A stretch of DNA of 64,000 bases from assembly GCF_964275005.1 (NCBI RefSeq), contig NC_092705.1, positions 6,312,641-6,376,640 of the forward strand. The letters run 5' to 3'. Under the pieces are notes generated by a model. It did no database searches and had not been told where the DNA came from. It saw only the letters and a list, made by a program, of their open reading frames with translations. The stretch is from Diadema setosum. Its lineage: Eukaryota > Echinodermata > Echinoidea > Diadematoida > Diadematidae. Within the stretch, counting starts at the first letter, position 1. Every line of letters begins with the position of its first letter. A program made the translations under genes and the position numbers. This document shows, one piece after another, positions 1-10,881 of this stretch.

Positions 1-226
1 TGCTGAGGGATGATTGTTCCAATCCTTGCGGGATTCATTTAAGAGTACATCATATATCTATTGTTGTGTGAAAATTATTTGCTTTAGAATGGTCTCATAT
101 TCAAATAATGTGCAGTTTAATGTTTCCCGATCGCCCCGTCACTGTACAGGCATGTTAACCTGGAAATCATCAATCATCCCCCAGCATTCCCACTGATTCC
201 CACTGATCAGTTACTAGCCATCCCCT

Positions 227-230
<4 letters not shown>
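1..230. mobile_element. Foldback MITE, family A, copy 1 (cut by window edge)
   Basis: This is part of a palindromic element also seen at 62514-62907 (full) and at about 35300-35543 (partial). The right end reads TAGCCATCCCCTTTAA and stops at a TTAA at 227-230, directly before a TAA microsatellite. The left end lies outside the window. No coding capacity is visible. TTAA ends suggest mobilisation by a piggyBac-type transposase, which is inference. Confidence 0.8.
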
Positions 231-261
<31 letters not shown>

Positions 262-300
262 TGCATTTATATGGCGCTTCATACTGACGTTTCTAAGCGC
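228..300 (+). repeat. (TAA)n plus short interspersed repeat
   Basis: About 30 bp of TAA repeats are followed by a block containing TTTATATGGCGCTTC and CTAAGCGCACTTTGC. A related arrangement (AAT run, then a block ending in ATGCGCTTCAAAG) recurs at about 46860-47045, so this looks like an interspersed repeat that ends in a microsatellite. Confidence 0.45.
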
Positions 301-989
301 ACTTTGCTACTCATACAAATAGATTAGAAAACACAATAACATTAACAAAATCAGCGTTAACAGTAACAAAAGAAGAAGAAAGAAAAGAAAAGAAAAATAC
401 ATGTGATACAATGGTACAATAATTGATAACTGTGTGCGCCTCCAGGAGAAAAAAAAAAAAGATAAATGATAGAAATACGTAGAAGGAGACGAGGTGGTCG
501 ATATCACATTGATCATGTTTGACAAGATGTCGACTTGTTGGCTAATTGTACCAAATTAATGATCGCTATACTAATATGATTGCTTTCTCGTTGTGTTTAG
601 GTATTTCTAAGACCAGTAGTATACTTGATTTGCATACTGCACTTCGTCGAAATATTGAAAGTTACACAGGCAATGTAGAATTCAGAGAGTAGCTCCAAAT
701 CAACCACAACATTAATAGCGCAAGAATATCATCTGGGCGAAAAGAAATATTGATTCAATAGGTTGAAATTGGTCAGGTCAGAAATTGATTGGTCAGGCAG
801 TCATATTGATTGGTCAAGTTGAAACATGATACGAAATCAGTGGCTCGTTTAGTTTCAGCATCTGTCTCTTGAAAATACTTTTGTGTACAGTTGCGCGTGG
901 GATGGAGGATATATCACATAATTGTTTCATCACTGTATTCTAGAGGAAAGTTTGTGCAATCTGTTTCTGCTTCTCACTCCTCTTCATAG
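301..989. other. Non-coding; upstream intron of the GPCR gene
   Basis: No exon is recognised here. The last 30 bases form a good pyrimidine tract ending in CTCTTCATAG, the acceptor of the GPCR exon. Around 747-822 the motif TTGATTGGTCA recurs several times at roughly 20-25 bp spacing. The exon that should encode TM1 was not found and is probably off the left edge. Confidence 0.6.
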
Positions 990-2006
990 GTCAACCTCTT
1001 TATCTTTCACCAAGCGTTCGTCGATCTCTGCACGTCAATCCTCCTCATCACGTTTGGAATCACAACGATCTACAGGGCGGAGATCACGGCGATGACGATC
1101 CGGACCAGGCTCGTTCCAGCATCCGGGAACTCCTCGTATCTAGGCAACGATACGAGCTTAACAGGCGCCGATGGCGAGGTCATCCTCGTCAAGGAAACCT
1201 ACGTACCCCGAACCCTTGCGGTATTCATGTGTCAGTTGTGGTGGCCGCGCGTCTTTCTCTTTTCCATGTTCGTCATTTCGACGTTCAATTTGACGACTAT
1301 GGCAGTGGAACGTTACATGGCGATTATGCATCCCTTCTTTTACGCGACCAAGTTCCGCAGACGGCACGCCATTGTCATCATCGTCTGCATTTGGCTCCTT
1401 GCGCCCATCATGCAGTACTTTCCCGCCATTTTCCAGTACGCGGCGGAGAAAGAGGCGGGAGAGTGTGGCTTCAAGGAAACGTGGACGAAGTCTGCGCAGG
1501 CGGCATTAGGGGTTTGCCTCATAGCGTACGAGTTCCTCATGCCCTGCACCGTCATGGGCTTCTCATCCATCATGATCTACCGAAAACTCCGAAAGCGGGA
1601 AATGTACCTGAACCAGGCGACCAACTTCTTGATGAAGAAGAAGAAAAACGACTCACCGCCGACTCCCGAGCGAAACCTGGAGATGGTGAAGGCCAACCGC
1701 AACACAACTATGGTTGTCATCGTAATTTTCATCGTCTACATCATCTGTTGGTCGCCCAATCACTTCACATTCCTTGGTTTTAATCTTGGAATGAACCTCG
1801 ATTTCAGTGGCGTGTGGTATCAGACAACAGTACTCCTAGCATTTATGAACTCATGTATCAACCCTTTCATCTACGCCATACGACTCCGCGTGTTCCAGCG
1901 TGGCTTGGTGCACATGTTCCGGACGGGATGTAAACCGGTCGACTCTTCAAACTTTGACTCTACCGTTGGTGCCAAATTATATGACGTCACTTCTTCGGCC
2001 ATATGA
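990..2006 (+). CDS. Class A (rhodopsin-like) GPCR, 3' terminal exon
   Basis: This exon encodes TM2 to TM7 and the cytoplasmic tail of a seven-helix receptor acting at the plasma membrane through G proteins. The frame opens right after an acceptor (TTCATAG at 983-989) and gives 338 residues to the TGA at 2004. The order is TM2 (NLFIFHQAFVDL), a first outer loop of about 50 residues with sequons NSS and NDT, the TM3 cysteine in FMCQLWW, ERY at the end of TM3 (about residue 107), TM4, a loop cysteine (GECGF), TM5, a basic third inner loop with four lysines, TM6 with CWSP, and TM7 with NPFIY. The frame also has an internal ATG at 1092, but the coding sequence clearly starts earlier because TM2 precedes it. 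TM1 must be in an upstream exon. The HQ..VD form of TM2 and STFNL..M.VERY of TM3 resemble orphan receptors expanded in sea urchins and hemichordates. The ligand is unknown. Confidence 0.9.
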   Translation, partial: VNLFIFHQAFVDLCTSILLITFGITTIYRAEITAMTIRTRLVPASGNSSYLGNDTSLTGADGEVILVKETYVPRTLAVFMCQLWWPRVFLFSMFVISTFNLTTMAVERYMAIMHPFFYATKFRRRHAIVIIVCIWLLAPIMQYFPAIFQYAAEKEAGECGFKETWTKSAQAALGVCLIAYEFLMPCTVMGFSSIMIYRKLRKREMYLNQATNFLMKKKKNDSPPTPERNLEMVKANRNTTMVVIVIFIVYIICWSPNHFTFLGFNLGMNLDFSGVWYQTTVLLAFMNSCINPFIYAIRLRVFQRGLVHMFRTGCKPVDSSNFDSTVGAKLYDVTSSAI

Positions 2007-2086
2007 GAAAAGCAAAAGTAAAGACAAAAACACAAAACCGGCTCGAAGCATTTCTGGATGAGACTGTAAGTGCTATATTATACGCA

Positions 2087-2092
2087 AATAAA
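2087..2092 (+). promoter_or_regulatory. Polyadenylation signal of the GPCR gene
   Basis: A canonical AATAAA lies 81 bases after the receptor stop codon, a normal distance for a short 3' UTR. An A-run at 2146-2160 lies just beyond it. Confidence 0.65.
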
Positions 2093-2160
2093 GGTATTAT
2101 GAATAAGAAGCATGGCTGTGGTTAAAGAGGCTGTGTTTTGTTTATTAAAAAAAAAAAAAA

Positions 2161-4827
2161 GGTTAAGCTGTATACTCCTGGGTATATTTTGATGAGTTCG
2201 CGTAAAGATGTCGCCTGTCCTCATATGGTAAACATCGCTTGTAAAGTCCGAGGTGAAATGGGTTGTTTTGAGCGGGAGATGAAAAGGGATAACGGATGAG
2301 TCACCCAGCAACCGGCTCCTGACCCTTTGATTACATAGACGTTTTTAAGACACAGCGAAATACCTGTATGTTGATAGAGGCGATTGGAACTATCTGAACA
2401 TAATAATACTGATGGAGATTCGTGGAGATTCTAAAAGAATGTTATATACAAGAGGGAAATAACTGTAAATCAAGCTCCTTCTAACTCCCATGTGTGACAC
2501 ATAAAAGTCAGATTTCAAATTACATAATGAATTCAAAATAGTCCTTAGCCAAATCTTTGTGCCGAAATGGAAACTTGAAACACGGTACCTTAAATGAGGC
2601 TGCCTTCATCTATTTAGTTCGTAGCCACAAAACGAGGCTTTGCTAAAGATGAGCAGCTGTAGCTAGCTCTGATGGAAATGTTTCTGGATGAGTTTTAATG
2701 TTGTTTTTAACACGTAAAATGTACGATATATATTTTTGTTGGCCAGACATTTACGACAACAATAGCACTTGCAGGTGTATTTACACTAAGCGTAGGATAT
2801 GCCACCGCCAGCTGACCGTCAACTTTGAAGATCAGTAATAGTCAACGTTGCTCCAGTTATGTGAACTTCCTCCGTGGAAATGTCTCAAGTACGTGTTTTT
2901 TGTGCTAGCTCTCGTAATGTGAAAGCTATTCCATCTGTTTGTATAGTTACAGATGTCTCGGCAAATAACGTAGCTGTGACAGACTATCCGTTTACTTGTG
3001 ATTTCAATTGGATCACTAGCTCGCAAATGGGTCATGGGTCTGAAACGAGTTAACATCCCATTCTTATCGCCAGTGGGTTCTTTCACTTTTTACACGTGAT
3101 TCGCTGAATTGTAGAATAAGAATGATGTAGTAGGCACACATATTATCATTTTGGAATTGTAAACTAGACGTTTTAACACAGTTTCACATAATTATTTGTG
3201 CGGTAAATGTGTGCTTTTTAGTGGTATTTGCTGACATGCTAAAATGCTGAGCAGTCGGTATGGAGTTCTAGCTGTTGAACTTTATCACTGTGCGTGTTGT
3301 GTCTGGATACACGTACCTCTCACTGTCAAAATGTCGATATCCATGATTTAGTATGTGGCACCATATCAGTTTAATTGTCCACTGCATACCTTAACTGACC
3401 CATCTGTGATACTCAAGATAACGGGGGTACATAAAATGATGTGCCGACTGCATGAGACAGTATTGCCTTTACTGGCTAAATTAAGGGGCCAATAACAGTA
3501 ACATCTATAAACATCTGTAAACGCAACACGGGAGATACTGTTCCCTCTGCTGCCGTTACACCCCGACACGTCTCCACATAATCAGGACTATCATGTCGAA
3601 TGAAGTCGCCAATTTAAATTCCGTCGCAGCATCCACGTGACAGCTGCAATATGAGTCCCCGTGATTGTTGTCTAACATTGCTTCGTGAGAGCCTAATTTT
3701 TAGCGCTACCACATGATCATCGAACGAATGGCCCCATGGCAGTTAAATGAGCGCCCTTTGCTCTATCATGGAGCTACTTAGTAGCTCCATGGCTCTATAT
3801 TGGACATTAAAGGTAGTTGATCTCTTTATCTTCTTTTTGTTGTTGTTGTTGTTGTTGTGGCCGTGTTGCTCCTTTTTTTTTTAATAGGCTAGTAACTCAA
3901 CGGGACTTCCATTATTCAGTACAAAGTCCAACCCTACAGTAGACTAACGATTGAACCATATACTACCACATCTCCAAACGTGAAAAAAACAAAACAAACA
4001 ACAACAACAGAGAAAACAGCAGCAACACCGACCCTTCCCGTCTACCAAGGGCGGAAGTAAGACAGGTTTCACAAAGGAAATACTTTTTTCCATGATGCCA
4101 TGAAAGCACACATTGAATATTATTCCTTTGCGAAACAACAAAGAGAAACAAGTTAGTACTTAGCCACTATTCTACTTGAGAAATACATCTACTGTATAGT
4201 GTCATCATTGTATAAGTCACATATAAAGCCGGGTGTTTTAATCCGTTTGACTCGAAAGAGATAATTTACATCATGTCCATTATTCTTTCTATGGATAATT
4301 CTCACTTGCTACTGAAGGAATTAATAAACTCTTTCACAGTGATGTATTGTCATTGCATTACAAAAATGGTTATCATTCGTGGAGTTGATTTTGATGTTAA
4401 ATATTAAGCAGGATAACATTTTGCGTGTTTCTTTTTTAAGGAGGATTTTACGAAACACTTTCTGCTGCTTGACCTATGTATGAACTTGCCAAAACTTTGT
4501 TTTCTGCAAAATATATAGATAATTAATGTGAATGATATGTTGGTAATAATTGTAAAACACCATGTTCGTAGTGCAGTCATGTGACATGTCAGTTTGGTAT
4601 TGTACTGGTAAGAAATTGATATCTTTATTCACTCTGAAATTTTGAAATCTACTGAAATATCTACACAGAATGTACTGAATTAAGAGGTTTATTTGAAAGT
4701 ACAGTGTATACGCATTATTACTCTAGATATGACAGGATCTTAGCCGTATAGGCCGAACATTTACGTGAAAGGGAGGAAAGAAAGGAATGAACGAGTGGTT
4801 AGTATGAACTTGTCTAGCATCATTATC
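2161..4827. other. Intergenic, no gene recognised
   Basis: AT-rich sequence with no supported exon. It contains a small perfect hairpin at about 3768-3793 (CATGGAGCTAC, 4 bases, then GTAGCTCCATG), a TTG run at about 3835-3858, and short A- and T-runs. Confidence 0.6.
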
Positions 4828-5275
4828 TTAAAGGTATTAGCCCACACTTGTAAACCTGCAGCAATTGGTCTCATAGTTAGCATGGAGTTTGGGTATGATT
4901 GCAGTAACACCTGTGCAAAATTTCGTTCCAATTAGTCCATTACTTTCATAAAAATAAATGGAAATGCACCGTATGCGTGCGTATAAAAACGCTCGCTAAC
5001 TCCGGTCCACGCACGTACTACATGCTTGCGATACATGTGTAAGTTAATGTACGTAGCTTATAGCTAGCCCGCGCTCATAATTCGATTTTGGGTCGGGTTG
5101 ACCCGGTTTGAAAATTGATTTTAAAACGATGATTATCTCTCTTTTATCGAATGGTATAGACAAAGAGCAACAGGTGAGGTATGTTACTGTTATAACTTGT
5201 ACTTGAAGTCATATTGGACCTGTTTTATGCAGTTTTGATTTTCGTGGGTTTGCAAATGTGGGCTAGTACCTTTAA
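4828..5275. mobile_element. TTAA-flanked MITE (448 bp)
   Basis: The left end TTAAAGGTATTAGCCCACA matches the inverted right end (CTAGTACCTTTAA) over about 28 bp with three mismatches, and both ends carry TTAA. There is no coding capacity. Outer ends of the form TTAAAGG resemble the two foldback families in this window, so they may share a mobiliser (inference). Confidence 0.75.
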
Positions 5276-7720
5276 TCCGTTTCCTTCACTGTATATTGCT
5301 AGTGATTGCATGTTAGAGTTCTTCGCATAGTGACTTGAAAGAAAATCCCGAGCTTGAAAATACGCATTGTTCTGCTTTCTTTTCTTTTTTCTTCAATGTG
5401 CCCAATCTTTTCTGTTGTGCAAGCGAGAATTACATTGCAGTACTCATACGCTGCTGCTATGTTTTGTCACCGGAACGTAGGCCTACTTAGGTTTTATTGT
5501 ATTGTGTGTAAAGTCTAAAGTGCAAATTAACTACCCTTACAAACAGTGATCAGTGTGTCGTCATAAAGTACTGATTTGCTTTGTGTTTTTGTGTAAACGT
5601 AAAGTTGATGCTTCGCTTGATCTCGTAAGGTATCTCTTCATGAAATACTGATACACTCGTGAGTTTTAGAGTAGGCTTATATGTGTGTAAAGTCTTTATT
5701 GCAACTGTCCTTTGTGGTTTTGAACCGTGTATATGTGGATAACATGCGACGTACGTATTGGTTCATGTTTGTATTCCGTCTGTAGAAATATACGAATGGA
5801 GTCAAGGTGAACAGTGAGAGACGCTTAAAGCCGAATGCTTCGTATCGTATCGTACTTTCGAATTGGACAGCCTGGTTTGTGTCTTTAACTTATGCCTACG
5901 GTACCGTCTGTATAAAACGTATGAATATGAATTCAAAACGTTACATTCTCTTGCCCCTCGTGAGTAAAAATTACTACAAATGTGTTTAGATTACAAATGA
6001 CTGCAAGTTATTCGTCATTGCATGCACTTTTATCTTATGATATTGTTAATCAGAGCCGTTTGAAGGACTAGAATAAATTGAAAGAAATATACCCGGAGGT
6101 TCATGTTTCCCTTTGTCTACAGTTGTGTGTAACAAAAGAGTTTTTGTGTATAAATTGCGCTTCCTATATGCTTTGAAGAGAGCGAAACTCATGAGTATTT
6201 GTATGATGAACCAATATTTTCAAGAATGTTACATAAGTTCCAGCTTTTTTTAAATGTCACTTTCACCTATCTATATCATATCGTGTATACTTTGGGACCT
6301 TGTTCAAACAAGCTGTGCTTTATTTAGGTCCCTCGTAACATTTAGTACATGAACCTGACTCAGTCTTTTTAACTGATATGTGAACATGTTCGTACCCGTA
6401 TGTATAATTGTTAATTTTATGCCAATGTTCGTGAAAATAAACTGAAACTGAACTGAAACGAACCTTGTTCTCATTTTTCTCCATGAAAAATACATCAGAT
6501 ATAACAAAATAGAATTATACATGATATCCAGCTTGAATGCACATTTACTAAAATATATTATTTCAAACATAACATGGCGGTCAGTCTATGACATAATAAT
6601 GAATCTAAGAAAAAATGCTAGAGAAATACGATGGAACCCATTTAAAGGCAAGCTTGTTAAGCATATATGGTCGCAGTCACGGATACAACTTAGGACCAAT
6701 TTAAAGGGAGGGGAGAGTAAATTAATGCTCAGGGGTATATAAAATTCTTCTCAAGTACAATTTTGGGAGAACAAATAAACCACATGCTGCAACAGACAAA
6801 TCAATGGTTGTTATTGTAGTTTATCGATATTGAGAGTATCTATAGTGTAATAATGCGATTGAGACATCCATAATTATAAAAATATACAATGTGTCACAAA
6901 TGTTATTCAAGCCGCTTCCAGAGAAGACCCACTTTATATTCTTCTGTAAATGAATGAAATGTTGTTGTTGTTGTTTTTTCAAAATATGAGTTTCACTAGA
7001 ATCGGCCATTATCTAGAATATTCAGGAATTTTCTTATCAAATCAGGATATTCTTTAACCTCAACCACTCTTTCTTTATTCTATTTTTGTTAAGTTGAAAA
7101 AAAAAAAGAAAGGAAATGTGAAAACACAGAGAAAATTCTGTTATTTCATCTAGTGTGTGCACATGGGGTGACAGCACGGGAATTAAAAAAATTAAATGTG
7201 AACATTGAGATTATGTCCATTTTAGTCCAATTGTAATGAAACTTCTCCTCCGTATGTTTAACTTTTACTCTATCTATAAAATGTAAACTTCAACATAAAA
7301 TGGCTTTCCGCTTATCTAGAAGCAGCCTGCAGCCATCACGGATTCTACTTCGCAAGCGTTCGTCGACATTTCTGCATCATAACACCATAAAAATCAACTG
7401 TAGTAGCCCAGGTGAACTCGTCCACCTTCCATATTACCATATTCAATTTGTTTTCATTTATTTTCATTTCCGCATAATACTAGAGCAACCTGGATTCTAA
7501 TGCGTGGTCGCTGCCTCGGTTCGTGCGTCCTGTGGCTTCTACGTCATTGCTATCCGTGATCAATCTAGGCAATTTCTATCTATGCTCGACTATCTATGCT
7601 AGCCTTCAAATTGTTGGTTCGTCAAGAGTAGAATTTCCTTTCGGTATATCCCTGTAGGTGAGGGACAAAGACATGACATTTGATGCATAACAGCTGCATG
7701 TGTTTGATTGGTCCTTTCTC
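5276..7720. other. Intergenic, with a LINE-type 3' tail at about 6300-6465
   Basis: No gene is recognised. At 6436-6462 a run of CTGAA-type units follows AATAAA, the form of a LINE 3' tail. There is a TTG run at about 6961-6980. The rest is plain AT-rich sequence. Confidence 0.5.
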
Positions 7721-7980
7721 CCCTATTGGAAATAACACAGTGTCCCACAGTGTGTTCACAGTGAGTTCTCATAGTCGTGAAAACGCTCGAATTTAACAGT
7801 GTGAAGATGATTTCACACTGTGGCGTGGTTTTCAAGGAGTGTTCACATAGTAATGCTTTGTTTCACACTGTGAATTGATGACTCACATTGTGTTCACACT
7901 GTTAAAACGCTCGAATTTAGCAGTGTGAAGAAATTTCACACTGTGTTCACACTGTGGGACACTGTGTTCTTTCCAGCAGG
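7721..7980. mobile_element. MITE built from CACACTGTG repeats (260 bp)
   Basis: The left end CCCTATTGGAAATAACAC and the inverted right end CCCTGCTGGAAAGAACAC match for about 34 bp with three mismatches. The interior is made of repeated and inverted CACACTGTG, GTGTTCACA and ACGCTCGAATTTA blocks, so the strand can fold in several ways. No open frame of note. Confidence 0.75.
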
Positions 7981-9373
7981 GTCTTTCTTTTTGCTTGTTA
8001 GATATTGCAGGGAGGTGGAGGGACCTCCCTGGATATTGTGAAGTGAAACTTCCAAAGCTATGATTAGTGGGGGTTTTTTTCCCCAAGATATAAACTTGAT
8101 GCATTTTGAATGAGCGGAACTATGCGGAAGTTACCACACAACGATGTTCTCACGGGAAAAAACTGAAACGAAAAAGCACCAAGCTATAACGGAAAGTCTT
8201 TTCCTGTTCCTTCCATTGTGTAGACAAAGTAATATACTCAGCAATGTCATAATTATGTACGATATTTTACATGCCTCTTTGTGAGCTTTTCATCTGAATT
8301 ATTTTTTTGAAATTTAGTTATTTAATTTCATTATTGTCAGTTATTGAAATCCGCGAGATTTTCTTCATTCTTATTCTGCTCTATTCCTCTGTTAATAAGG
8401 AATAAGCCTATTGTACGTCCGTTCTCTATTGTCATAATTTACGATTTTCATAAATTACGATACCTAAAGAAAAAGCGTAGCTTGATCACATTAACGATTT
8501 TACGATGGTGCTACAATGAAACTATTATGTTTGTTTGATGTTGTTGCTTTTACTTTAGGTCATTGTATTTGGAGTGAGTGGCATTTTGCCATAAAACCAC
8601 GATTTTAGTAAATAAGTGGTCCACAACAAGTGGGGAGACAACGTAAGATCTATTCATTACCACAATTTACCACAGGAACGGAAAACCTCTAACCTTGGGT
8701 CTTGGGAGCTTGTTCCTGCGAAGTTGGCATTGGAGGATATGTTGTCGTCATTGTCGAAAGCCTAGATAGTTTGCTTTTGTTTTCGACTGATTGCTTAGTT
8801 TTCTTCCGTTTTTGTTTTTGTTTTGCTTTTTGTTTATGATGGTCAGTGTTTTAGTTGGGTTTTTTTTTTCAAACTAATTGCCGCACAATCTACTCTTGTC
8901 ATTTGTTTCTTTGGAAACAAAGGAAACATCAACAACAATTAAAAAGAAGCAGGCTCAGTTTGATAAATATGTTTGTTACATGAAATAAAGACAAACAAAC
9001 GAAATAAGGTAGTGATAGTTGCCAAATTAACCTGGCTCAAACGTTTTAAATTCCTGTTACCATGGTATTTGCCCGTCAAATCAAGTTATAGTATTGTTGA
9101 CTGGCATTAGTCCAGCATTAAATAAGAAAAGTTATGTAATAGTTCACCTCTCAACAAACACGTCAATGAGTCTCTTTCTATTTCACCATCTTGTTTATCA
9201 TCATCTTCATAATTTGTGAAAGGAAAATGAGTTAAACTTTATGATAGGAAATGAATCTTGACACCTACCGAAAACTGATCAAATGTATCAGTTTGTATAC
9301 TCGAAACAGTAAGTCATGTCATGCGGGATTACTCGGTGAACATGAATGTTGTGTCTCTATTTTCCTAGAGTCT

Positions 9374-9375
<2 letters not shown>
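7981..9375. other. Intergenic, no gene recognised
   Basis: AT-rich sequence. Just after the MITE there is a short hairpin at about 8004-8030 (GGGAGGT facing ACCTCCC). Nothing else can be supported. Confidence 0.6.
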
Positions 9376-9441
<66 letters not shown>

Positions 9442-9611
9442 TATACATTGATGTTTGTAGTAACATTGATGTTTGTAGTAATTTATTTTAGTCCAAAATG
9501 CTATTTATTAACTATTTATTGGAAAAATTGGTTGGAATAATTAGATAGCACTGTTGGACTAAAATGCATTACTAACCTACTTCGCCATCATTCATATAAA
9601 TAAATAAATAA

Positions 9612-9668
<57 letters not shown>

Positions 9669-9670
9669 GT
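9376..9670 (+). repeat. (TA)n-rich repeat with shared 3' block
   Basis: Two TA arrays (about 9376-9446 and 9613-9665) flank a block that holds a duplicated 18-mer (ACATTGATGTTTGTAGTA, about 9446-9483) and the segment AGCACTGTTGGACT at about 9547. The same segment, followed by similar sequence, is found at about 17611, again next to a TA array. The family may be Penelope-like, but this is weak. Confidence 0.5.
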
Positions 9671-9814
9671 ACATCCGGTGGGTTATCTTCATTTTCATTT
9701 TAACTCGCTGATTAGACCGATTCGGTGATAGCTCGCAATGGCATAGTGTAGTATAGGAGAGAAAAAAATGGGAGAGATTGGTATAGATGGATGATAGAAA
9801 GATAGAGAGAGGGG

Positions 9815-9915
9815 GGTGGGAGAACTACACCAGTGAAGATGCGCCTCCCGGGGCCCCATCTTCACTGACCTCAAATTCGAAAGAAATCCTCGAGGGACTG
9901 ATCATCGCCTTCTAG
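9815..9915 (+). other. Possible exon fragment, FN3-linker-like
   Basis: One frame reads GWENYTSEDAPPGAPSSLTS and runs on to a TAG at 9913. The TSEDAPPGAP string resembles the start of a fibronectin type III domain in adhesion receptors. No splice donor precedes the stop, and the rest of an FN3 fold is absent, so it may be a stray or alternative terminal exon, or chance. Confidence 0.15.
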
Positions 9916-10052
9916 CCGAGACCTCTAAAACATCGGATATTATTACCTATACGAGGTAGTTTCGCGAGGCAATTACAGTTGGTATTTTGCAGGGTCGGGA
10001 GTTCAGCGGGCGATATTAGAGCATATCACGAGCATCCGGGTATTTACAAATA

Positions 10053-10236
10053 CAGTGGACTCCCGTTATAACGAAATCCTCGGGACCGGCAGTTTTCTTT
10101 CGTTATATCGGAATTTTGTTATAACCGAGCAAATAAACAATAGAAATACATAGAGTGGATGACATTGCAGCCCAAATTTTTACTTCGTTATATAACCAGA
10201 ATTTTATTATAACCGTGTTTGAATGGGAGTGCACTG
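10053..10236. mobile_element. Tc1/mariner-pogo type MITE (184 bp)
   Basis: The ends are CAGTGGACTCCCGTTATA and (inverted) CAGTGCACTCCCATTCAA, flanked by TA at 10051-10052 and 10237-10238. Interior copies of TTATATAAC and CGTTATA repeat the end motif. TA target sites and this CAGTGGACTCCCGTTATAAC form are typical of pogo/Tigger-like elements. A fragment of the same family lies at 51077-51141. Confidence 0.8.
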
Positions 10237-10248
10237 TAAAACAGGGAG

Positions 10249-10488
10249 GTGGGAAGAGGAGTGGAATCTAAACTCCCTGCTTTACATGTAAACATTCCGG
10301 TCGACCACCAAGAGAAAACATTCAAGGAGGTCGCTGCGTGTCGATTACACGCACCGCAGAAGAACGCCGATAAATCAACTCATACAAGGTCGACCACTTC
10401 CAGCAGCACTACGCGTCAAACAATGACTAGTCCATTTGTGCTCAATAACGGCACAGTGACCATCAGTTATTACAACTCTCCAAATTGA
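10249..10488 (+). CDS. Hypothetical small ORF or terminal exon (low support)
   Basis: An open frame ends in a serine/threonine-rich, soluble tail (...STTSSSTTRQTM...) and is followed 13 bases later by AATAAA at 10501. Codon choice is more GC-rich than its surroundings, which fits coding sequence. No known domain is recognised, no transmembrane helix is visible, and the start at 10249 may not be real because the frame could be entered from a splice acceptor. The frame starts 12 bp after a pogo-type MITE. It could be the last exon of a plus-strand gene or chance. Confidence 0.25.
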   Translation: MGRGVESKLPALHVNIPVDHQEKTFKEVAACRLHAPQKNADKSTHTRSTTSSSTTRQTMTSPFVLNNGTVTISYYNSPN

Positions 10489-10705
10489 AACAGAAGCAAA
10501 AATAAAGTGTAAAAGCGTTCAGATGTTTGAAGTTCGCCTGTTACAATGACATAATATGTATCTTTGAAGTTGGAGTTGAATGATATACACTGATGAACAA
10601 TTTGTCAATTATTCGACATGTTGGTGATGATCTACAGGTAGTCAAATGTGGCTTGATCTATATCATAGTGTATAGCCGTATTCACATATTTTCCTAATTT
10701 AACTA

Positions 10706-10881
10706 GGGGATAGGTAATAATTATGATATTGACTGGTCTTGAGGGAGATACCAGATAAATATTGCCCGCACTGAAAGAATATTGCCCTCGTCTTCGACTC
10801 GGGCAACATTCTTTCAGTTTGGGCAATATTTTCTGGTATCTCCCTCGAGGCCAGTCAATATTATATAATTATACTCGTCCC
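10706..10881. mobile_element. Foldback MITE with ~75 bp arms
   Basis: The left arm (TTGACTGGTCTTGAGGGAG onward) and the right arm are inverted copies at roughly 85-90 percent identity and meet at a loop near 10790-10800. A related partial stretch is at about 11785-11830 (GGGCTTGAGGGAGTACCT). Confidence 0.8.

Noticed and set aside
1229-1783. Second long plus-strand frame over the GPCR
   Set aside because: It overlaps the receptor in another frame, has no helices or motifs, and is a shadow of the GC-rich coding exon.
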